The translations under genes were made by a program, and so were the position numbers. Positions 59,439 to 64,000 of a DNA stretch of 64,000 nt are shown in pieces. Numbering within the stretch: the first letter of the stretch is position 1; every line of letters begins with the position of its first letter. Location of the stretch: assembly GCA_016716065.1 (NCBI GenBank), contig JADJXA010000002.1, positions 186,001 through 250,000 of the forward strand. The letters are read 5' to 3'. The notes beneath the pieces were generated by a model. The model searched no databases. It saw only the letters and a program-made list of their open reading frames with translations, and had not been told where the DNA came from. Source of the stretch: Candidatus Leptovillus gracilis (GTDB lineage Bacteria > Chloroflexota > Anaerolineae > Promineifilales > Promineifilaceae).

Positions 59439-60293
59439 TTACCCCAGCAATTCCACATCAAAAATCTTGTCCAGCCGGAAGGTGCGCTGCGCCTGCCGCT
59501 CGTGGCAGTAGGCGATCAGGTAGGCGGCTCCTTCGCCTTCGGTGACAAACCTGGGGCTGATGCGCCGCAGCGCTTCGCCGGACTGGCTGCGGTAACGGAT
59601 GCGCAGCGGTTGCTTCTGGGCGATAGCCTGGGCGATGAGCGGCGGCACGGCCGTTCCCGGCGCGGGCGGCGTGTAAATGGGGCCACCCTGGGCGTGCAGC
59701 AAATCGGCCACCGTTGCCAATCGTTTCTTTTCCAGGTCGCGGGCCATGCGTTTTAGGATTTCGGCCGTGGTGTACACGTCTGTCAGCGCCCGGTGGGCGC
59801 GCCCCACACGCACGCCCAACTGGCGGGCAATGTGCCCCAGGTTGTTTTTGCCAAAATAAAAGTGGCGGCGCGCCAGTTCCAGCGTACACAACCAGGGCTG
59901 CGGCAGCACCGGCTCCCCTGGCAAACGGTGGCCGGCGTATCCGGCAATGGCAAACTCCTGGCCGACAAATCCGGCGTCAAAAGCGGCGTTGTGGGCCACC
60001 AGCAGCGCGCCATCGAGAAAAGCGGCCAACTCGGCGGCAATGTCGGCAAAAATGGGCTGGCCGATCAGATCATTGTCGGTAATGCCGTTGACGCGCGCCG
60101 CGTCCTGGTCCATCGGCCGCTGCGGCTGAATGAGGCGGCTGAATTCGGCCACTCGCTGCCACTCTTCCAGGCGCACGGCGGCGATTTCTACCACCCTGTG
60201 GCCCAGGTAAGGTTTTAGGCCAGTGGTTTCGGTGTCTAAAACGACGATGGGGATTTGCGACGGCCGTTGTTCAGCAAACGTCAATCCATTCAT
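59439..60293 (-). CDS. DEDDh exonuclease fused to a WYL domain
   Basis: 284 residues. The exonuclease part (about 15-185) has all three ExoN motifs of the DnaQ/epsilon family: VVLDTETTGL (DxE), LLVAHNAAFDAGF (Asp) and HRALTDVYTT (HxxxxD). A short linker leads to a C-terminal WYL domain (about 222-284; PLRIRYRSQSGEALRRISPRFV ... YLIAYCHERQAQRTFRLDKIFDV), a ligand-sensing fold normally found on DNA-binding regulators. The fusion suggests a nuclease controlled by a nucleic acid or nucleotide ligand, in DNA repair or defence. Its neighbour is a tandem Nudix protein on the same strand, 9 bases away. Confidence 0.9.
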   Translation of the reverse strand: MNGLTFAEQRPSQIPIVVLDTETTGLKPYLGHRVVEIAAVRLEEWQRVAEFSRLIQPQRPMDQDAARVNGITDNDLIGQPIFADIAAELAAFLDGALLVAHNAAFDAGFVGQEFAIAGYAGHRLPGEPVLPQPWLCTLELARRHFYFGKNNLGHIARQLGVRVGRAHRALTDVYTTAEILKRMARDLEKKRLATVADLLHAQGGPIYTPPAPGTAVPPLIAQAIAQKQPLRIRYRSQSGEALRRISPRFVTEGEGAAYLIAYCHERQAQRTFRLDKIFDVELLG

Positions 60294-60302
60294 GTCTATC
60301 CC

Positions 60303-61211
60303 TCACCCCTGCCGCCGAAAAATGACGCCCTCATAGGGTCCAAGCGCGTCGGCGACGCGCTCCACATGCAGCGGCAGGCTGTTGGCCGGTTCAGAACCCG
60401 ACATACAGTAGGCAAATTCGGCCGCTTCCGGCCCGGTGGTAAGCTGGCCGGAGATGGGTACGGCCGTAAAAGCCAAAATCATTTGCAGCGTATCTGGCTT
60501 CACATAAACCCCTGTCAGGTCGGTCAGGTGGACGAGCAGGCCGGTTTCTTCGCGGGTTTCGCGCACGGCCGTATCCCAGGGCGCTTCGTTAAAGTGGCCC
60601 CCACCGCCCGGCAGGTTCCACACATCCTGGTCGGTGCGCTTCACCCACAACACCGCCCCGTCATCATTGCGGATGATGGTAAACGCGGCCAGCTTCCAGA
60701 TGGGCGGGTAGACGTGGGTCGGTTCGCCGCGCCGTTTGCGGTTCCAATCGCGCCATGGGTACAAAATTTGCCGTACCAAAAATTTGCCCAGCCGCGACAC
60801 CGGGTCCAACTTCTGCACGCCCCAATAAGGCGGGCCGCCGCCATGGGCAAAGCTGCGTTCCAACCGTTCACGGTGCGCCGGGGCGATGGGCGTGGGCAGC
60901 CGGTTCGTCGGGAAAAAGCCTACCTGCGGCGATTCTGCCGAGGTGGTCAGTTGGCCGCCTCGTGGCAGGCAGCGGAAGATAAAATCCAGGTTGCCTTCTT
61001 TTTGCCAGTCAAAATGGTAGACGCCGACCAGTCGCACCGGCAGCACCTTCAGCCCGGTCTCCTCTTCCACCTCGTGGATGACGTTTTCCGTGGGCAGTTC
61101 GTCGGCGTGGACGCCGCCGCCGGGCGGGGCGAAGGTGCGCGTATCGTCGCGGCGGATGAGCAGTACTTCGCCGTATTCGTTTATGACGATGCCATTTGCG
61201 CCAACTTGCAT
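60303..61211 (-). CDS. Tandem two-domain Nudix hydrolase
   Basis: About 302 residues. Two Nudix folds in one chain: the first box is GGGVHADELPTENVIHEVEEETGL (given here in parts: GGGVHADE, then HEVEEETGL, with His for the usual Arg), the second GGGGHFNE followed by RETREETGL, a complete box. The first domain may be weakened. Nudix enzymes hydrolyse nucleoside diphosphate derivatives such as damaged dNTPs, ADP-ribose or NDP-sugars. ATG 61211 is chosen; the frame above it (to TTG 61256) runs through an inverted AAGATTGGAC repeat. Likely cotranscribed with the exonuclease-WYL gene and the deaminase upstream. Confidence 0.85.
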   Translation of the reverse strand: MQVGANGIVINEYGEVLLIRRDDTRTFAPPGGGVHADELPTENVIHEVEEETGLKVLPVRLVGVYHFDWQKEGNLDFIFRCLPRGGQLTTSAESPQVGFFPTNRLPTPIAPAHRERLERSFAHGGGPPYWGVQKLDPVSRLGKFLVRQILYPWRDWNRKRRGEPTHVYPPIWKLAAFTIIRNDDGAVLWVKRTDQDVWNLPGGGGHFNEAPWDTAVRETREETGLLVHLTDLTGVYVKPDTLQMILAFTAVPISGQLTTGPEAAEFAYCMSGSEPANSLPLHVERVADALGPYEGVIFRRQG

Positions 61212-61267
61212 AATTTGTGTGTCTGTGAGATTGGTCCAATCTTTAAGATTGGACAAATCTGGAGCGA

Positions 61268-62665
61268 CTACTCGCCGCGCACCATGGCGGCAGCGATGCG
61301 GTTGTGTTTTTCCAGGTTAGCGGGCAGGTTGATGGTGGCGAGACGGCCGTTTGCCACCACCACTTTGCCGTTAATCACCGACCAATCCACGCCGGGCGGC
61401 TGGCACAGGACCATTGCGGCGACCGGGTCGTGGCCTGCGCCGGCGAAGGCCACCTGATTCATGTTCACGGCGATGAAGTCGGCGCTCATGCCGGGGGCCA
61501 GGTAGCCGATGTCGTCGCGGCCCAGCACGGCCGCGCCGCCGCGGGTGGCAATCTCCAGCGCTTCGCGGGCCGTCATGGCATCTGGTTTGCCGCCGAAGCC
61601 GCCGCGCCCGCCCGGCGCTTCGCTGAGGTAGCGGTCTGGGGCGACACGCTGGAGCAGCATGGCCTGCCGCGCTTCGGTGAACAGGTGGCTGCCGTCGTTG
61701 GAGGCGGAGCCATCCACGCCCAGGCCCACCGGCACACCGGCGCGGCGCATGGCCGGCACACGGGCGATGCCGCTGGCGAGGCGCATGTTGCTGGAGGGGC
61801 AGTGGGCTACGCCGGTTCCCGTCCGCCCAAACAGGCTGATTTCTGACTCGCTCATGTGGACGCAGTGGGCGTGCCAGACGTCATCGCCGGTCCAGCCGAG
61901 CGATTCGACGTAGGGCACGGGGCGATGGCCGAAGGTTGCCAGGCAAAATTCTTCCTCTTCGAGCGTTTCGGCCAGATGGGTGTGCAGGCGCACGCCGTAA
62001 GCGCGAGCCAGCCGGGCCGATTCGCGCATCAGGTCGGGGGTGACAGAGAAGGGGGAGCAGGGGGCCAGGACGATGCGCATCATGGCGTGGCGGCTGGCGT
62101 CGTGGTAGGTTTCGATGAGGCGCTGGCTGTCTTTGAGGATGAAGGCTTCGTCTTCGGTGACGCGGTCGGGCGGCAGGCCGCCTTTGCTTTCGCCGAGGGA
62201 CATGGAGCCGCGGGCGGCGTGGAAGCGCACGCCGATTTCTTGGGCGGCGCGAATCTGGCTGTCCAGGGTGCAGTCGTTGGGGAAGATGTAGAGGTGGTCG
62301 CTGCTGGTGGTGCAGCCGGATAGGGCCAGTTCGGCCAGCCCGGTGAGGGTGCTGACGTAGATGGCTTCGTCGGTGAGGTTGGCCCAGATGGGGTAGAGGG
62401 TTTTGAGCCAGGTGAAGAGGTCGGCGTCTTGGGCCAGGACGCGGGTGAGGGTCTGGTAGAGGTGGTGGTGGGTGTTGACGAGGCCGGGCAGGACGACGTG
62501 TCCGGCCAGGTCGAGTACGGTGTCGGCGGTGGCGGGCAGGGCGGCGGTGGGGCCGACTTGTTGGATAACGTTGTCAACGACATAGAGGCCGCCGTTGGGG
62601 ATTTCGCGGCGCTGGTCGTCCAGGGTGACGAGGACGGCCGTGTTTTTGACGAGTAATGTGCTCAT
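61268..62665 (-). CDS. Amidohydrolase, 8-oxoguanine deaminase-like (TRZ/ATZ family)
   Basis: 465 residues. The metal site of the amidohydrolase superfamily is in LVNTHHHLYQTLTR; further ligands lie in LHTHLAETLEEE, the VHMSES region and GLGVDGSASNDGSH (catalytic Asp). The TLTRVLAQDADLFTWLKTLYPIW stretch (in parts TLTRVLAQDADL and FTWLKTLYPIW) resembles 8-oxoguanine deaminase and AtzB/TrzN-like enzymes. It probably deaminates an oxidised or modified purine, which fits a Nudix and an exonuclease as neighbours in nucleotide clean-up. ATG 62665 has a GGAG 6 bases upstream; the open frame above it is not family sequence. Confidence 0.9.
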   Translation of the reverse strand: MSTLLVKNTAVLVTLDDQRREIPNGGLYVVDNVIQQVGPTAALPATADTVLDLAGHVVLPGLVNTHHHLYQTLTRVLAQDADLFTWLKTLYPIWANLTDEAIYVSTLTGLAELALSGCTTSSDHLYIFPNDCTLDSQIRAAQEIGVRFHAARGSMSLGESKGGLPPDRVTEDEAFILKDSQRLIETYHDASRHAMMRIVLAPCSPFSVTPDLMRESARLARAYGVRLHTHLAETLEEEEFCLATFGHRPVPYVESLGWTGDDVWHAHCVHMSESEISLFGRTGTGVAHCPSSNMRLASGIARVPAMRRAGVPVGLGVDGSASNDGSHLFTEARQAMLLQRVAPDRYLSEAPGGRGGFGGKPDAMTAREALEIATRGGAAVLGRDDIGYLAPGMSADFIAVNMNQVAFAGAGHDPVAAMVLCQPPGVDWSVINGKVVVANGRLATINLPANLEKHNRIAAAMVRGE

Positions 62666-63153
62666 GTCAGGCTCCGACTCCTTTGTTAAAGCTGGTAAAT
62701 ATGGGTGAGATAACTGTAGCACGGCCGTTGGGGGTTGGCAATGTGCAAGACGGTTGTGGGGTGGGAACGGGGAACGGCCGTTCCCCGTTCGTTTCAGTTT
62801 TGTAGCCGCGATTTCATCATCGCGTTTGCTCCACCACACGAGAACGCGAAAAGGATTTCGCGGCCGCATCACTGGGATTACCGACTGCTGCAAAACCCTG
62901 ATGATCCACACCATGCTGTTAACGTAACATCTCAATAAATCGGGGGAGCCTACGAGAGGTTTGTCGCTGTCGCCACGGTCGTCCTTAGCCCCGTTTACGG
63001 GGCGTCGTTTTTTAGCCTGGGGCTTTAGCTCCAGGCGCGGCCGACCACCGGCGACGACCCGCGCTAAAGCGCCGGTCTATAAAACAACGCCGGGTAAACC
63101 CGGCTTCTACCTCTTTGCCACCGATTGACCCCAAGATATTGGGAAGATACCTG
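62666..63153. other. Gene-free spacer with palindromes and hairpin repeats
   Basis: About 490 bases without a credible gene. It holds the 26-bp palindrome at 62765-62790 and, from about 62985 to 63110, GC-rich hairpins: CCCCGTTTACGGGG, GCCTGGGGCTTTAGCTCCAGG, GCGCTAAAGCGC and GCCGGGTAAACCCGGC. Such clustered hairpins are typical of repeated intergenic elements. Confidence 0.65.
62765..62790. repeat. 26-bp perfect palindrome centred on ACGGCCGT
   Basis: The half-site GAACGGGGAACGG is followed by its exact complement. It is the longest extension of the abundant octamer palindrome that I found. Confidence 0.9.
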
Positions 63154-63178
63154 TTGACAAAGAAACAAAACGAAATAG

Positions 63179-63197
63179 ACTGGTCTTATACTGGTCT
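63179..63197 (+). promoter_or_regulatory. Direct repeats at the toxin-antitoxin promoter
   Basis: ACTGGTCT occurs at 63179-63186 and 63190-63197, 11 bases apart, overlapping a TATACT -10 box (63187-63192). This is where Phd-type antitoxins usually repress their own operon. A TTGACA at 63154-63159 is 27 bases from the -10 and probably too far to be its -35. Confidence 0.5.
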
Positions 63198-63210
63198 GTT
63201 GAGGTGAATT

Positions 63211-63450
63211 ATGGAAACGATTGGCGTTTATGAGGCCAAAACCCATCTCCCCCAATTACTGGAACGTGTGTCCCGCGGTGACCGCATCACCATCACCAAA
63301 CACGGCGTGCCTGTGGCCGTCTTGCAGCCTTACGATCCTGACAAACAAATCAACGTGGCCGCAGTCATCGCCGAGCTGCGCGATTTCCGCGCGCAAAATC
63401 GGCTGGAAGACCTGACCATCCGCGGCATGATCGAGGAAGGCCGGCGGTAA
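63211..63450 (+). CDS. Phd/YefM-type antitoxin
   Basis: 79 residues. The N-terminal Phd fold reads METIGVYEAKTHLPQLLERVSRGDRITITKHGVPVAVL (E-A-K-x-x-L-x-x-L-L and G-x-P-V-A-V-L hallmarks), which binds DNA. The short C-terminal tail (RLEDLTIRGMIEEGRR) would wrap the toxin. GAGGTG lies 6 bases before the ATG. It is followed after one base by the PIN toxin gene, and an 11-bp-spaced direct repeat upstream suggests autorepression. Confidence 0.93.
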   Translation: METIGVYEAKTHLPQLLERVSRGDRITITKHGVPVAVLQPYDPDKQINVAAVIAELRDFRAQNRLEDLTIRGMIEEGRR

Positions 63451-63451
63451 C

Positions 63452-63871
63452 ATGAACCCATCGTTTGTCGTGGACAACTCAATCGTGATGACCTGGTGTT
63501 TCCAGGACGAGGCGAACGATTATGCTGATGCCGTCCTGAACAGCCTGACAGATGCGGCGGCGATTGTGCCGTCCATCTGGCCGCTGGAAGTCCTCAATGT
63601 GCTGCTGGTCGCCGAGCGCTGTCAAAGGCTGCAACAGACGGATAGCGCGCGTTTTTTGGCTTTGTTGTCCCAACTCCCCATCGTCGTTGACCAGTCGCGC
63701 CTGGAAGGAAGAATGGGCGAGCTTTTAGCCCTGGGAAGGGCGAATCAGCTTTCGGGTTATGATGCCTCGTATTTGGAACTGGCCATGCGACAGGGAGTGC
63801 CTATTGCCACGTTAGATGAGAAGTTGATTGCCGCCGCAAGAAGTGTCGCTGTGCCTCTTTTCGCGGTGTAG
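63452..63871 (+). CDS. VapC-type PIN domain toxin
   Basis: 139 residues. Acidic active-site residues of the PIN fold are present: Asp in FVVDNSIVM, Glu in IWPLEVLNVL, Asp in SGYDASYLELA and Asp in ATLDEKL. PIN toxins are Mg2+-dependent ribonucleases that cut tRNA or rRNA when freed from the antitoxin. Pairing with a Phd-type antitoxin is common. The gene starts one base after the antitoxin stop. The remaining bases to 64000 hold two copies of the ACGGCCGT palindrome and an AT-rich end without a gene. Confidence 0.93.
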   Translation: MNPSFVVDNSIVMTWCFQDEANDYADAVLNSLTDAAAIVPSIWPLEVLNVLLVAERCQRLQQTDSARFLALLSQLPIVVDQSRLEGRMGELLALGRANQLSGYDASYLELAMRQGVPIATLDEKLIAAARSVAVPLFAV

Positions 63872-64000
63872 CGGGGAAACGGCCGTTACCCCCGCAGCTC
63901 ACGAAATTTATCCAGGTGAAGGGATAGGAAACGGCCGTTTGGTTTTTCTCTAAGAATTTGAAAGAAGTTTGTGCCTGAATTATAGTGGTATAATAAATAT

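Noticed and set aside
63154..63192. TTGACA and TATACT as a promoter pair for the toxin-antitoxin genes
   Set aside because: The spacing is 27 bases, too long for a sigma-70-type promoter; only the -10 region and direct repeats are kept.

Overview
This window looks like a chromosomal segment of a Chloroflexota bacterium, probably from the Anaerolineae/Ardenticatenales side. The reasons are moderately high GC, many lipoproteins and membrane proteins with Pro/Thr-rich 'PTPTATPT' linkers, FHA and von Willebrand A modules, a GT39-type glycosyltransferase, and an AcnX plus UbiD gene set. That placement is inference from gene style; no rRNA is present. I see 48 protein genes (one cut by the left edge, one broken by a frameshift), one tRNA-Val(CAC), and no prophage, transposase or CRISPR array.

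Layout. 1-6.2 kb: PLD-like protein, trpB, histidine phosphatase and a large FHA/M23/SH3b membrane protein. 6.2-8.8 kb: padR, a 4-TM protein and an MFS exporter, behind a consensus promoter and a perfect palindromic operator. 9-12.3 kb: SDR epimerase, tRNA-Val, and a PII-like protein beside a CPA2 antiporter. 12.3-15.1 kb: fused aconitase X and an MscS channel whose end is scrambled by a tetranucleotide repeat. 15.3-23.6 kb: acyl-CoA ligase, pheA, GT39-like transferase, murJ, tadA. 23.9-30 kb: a 2032-residue alpha-2-macroglobulin lipoprotein. 30.3-39 kb: a Kai clock operon (PAS-RsbU/KaiA-like protein, kaiB, kaiC, frameshifted PAS-GAF-GAF histidine kinase) running into an amidase and a WD40 lipoprotein. 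39-50.3 kb: SCO1, LysM lipoprotein, csp, ICMT-like methyltransferase, nuclease-like protein, SAM methyltransferase, lspA, rluD-type synthase, double-domain pfkA, SH3b lipoprotein, UbiD-type decarboxylase. 50.4-57 kb: a tightly abutting vWA-FHA / rhomboid / degenerate helicase operon, divergent from a second vWA-FHA gene. 57-64 kb: HAD hydrolase, polyprenyl glycosylphosphotransferase, DEDDh exonuclease-WYL fusion, tandem Nudix protein, 8-oxoguanine-deaminase-like amidohydrolase, Phd/PIN toxin-antitoxin pair.

Two genome-scale sequence habits stand out. The palindrome ACGGCCGT occurs about 18 times in the first 10 kb alone, against roughly 0.3 expected from base composition, and goes on at similar density throughout; it recalls the HIP1 palindrome of cyanobacteria. 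Many intergenic spaces also carry degenerate tandem heptanucleotide repeats of several different words (TATTCAG, CTGAACA, TTGGGAG, TTGATAG, ACGGATT, CGCCACG). These are often arranged as inverted pairs at convergent gene ends and resemble cyanobacterial STRR sequences. One such repeat sits in frame in the linker of aconitase X.

The most interesting biology is the Kai operon. KaiB and KaiC are close to the cyanobacterial clock proteins and KaiC keeps its Ser/Thr phosphosites. In place of kaiA there is a PAS protein whose C-terminal domain resembles the RsbU-N/KaiA-C fold. A second metabolic hint is AcnX together with a UbiD-type decarboxylase, the two signature enzymes of the archaeal anhydromevalonate-phosphate route to isoprenoids.
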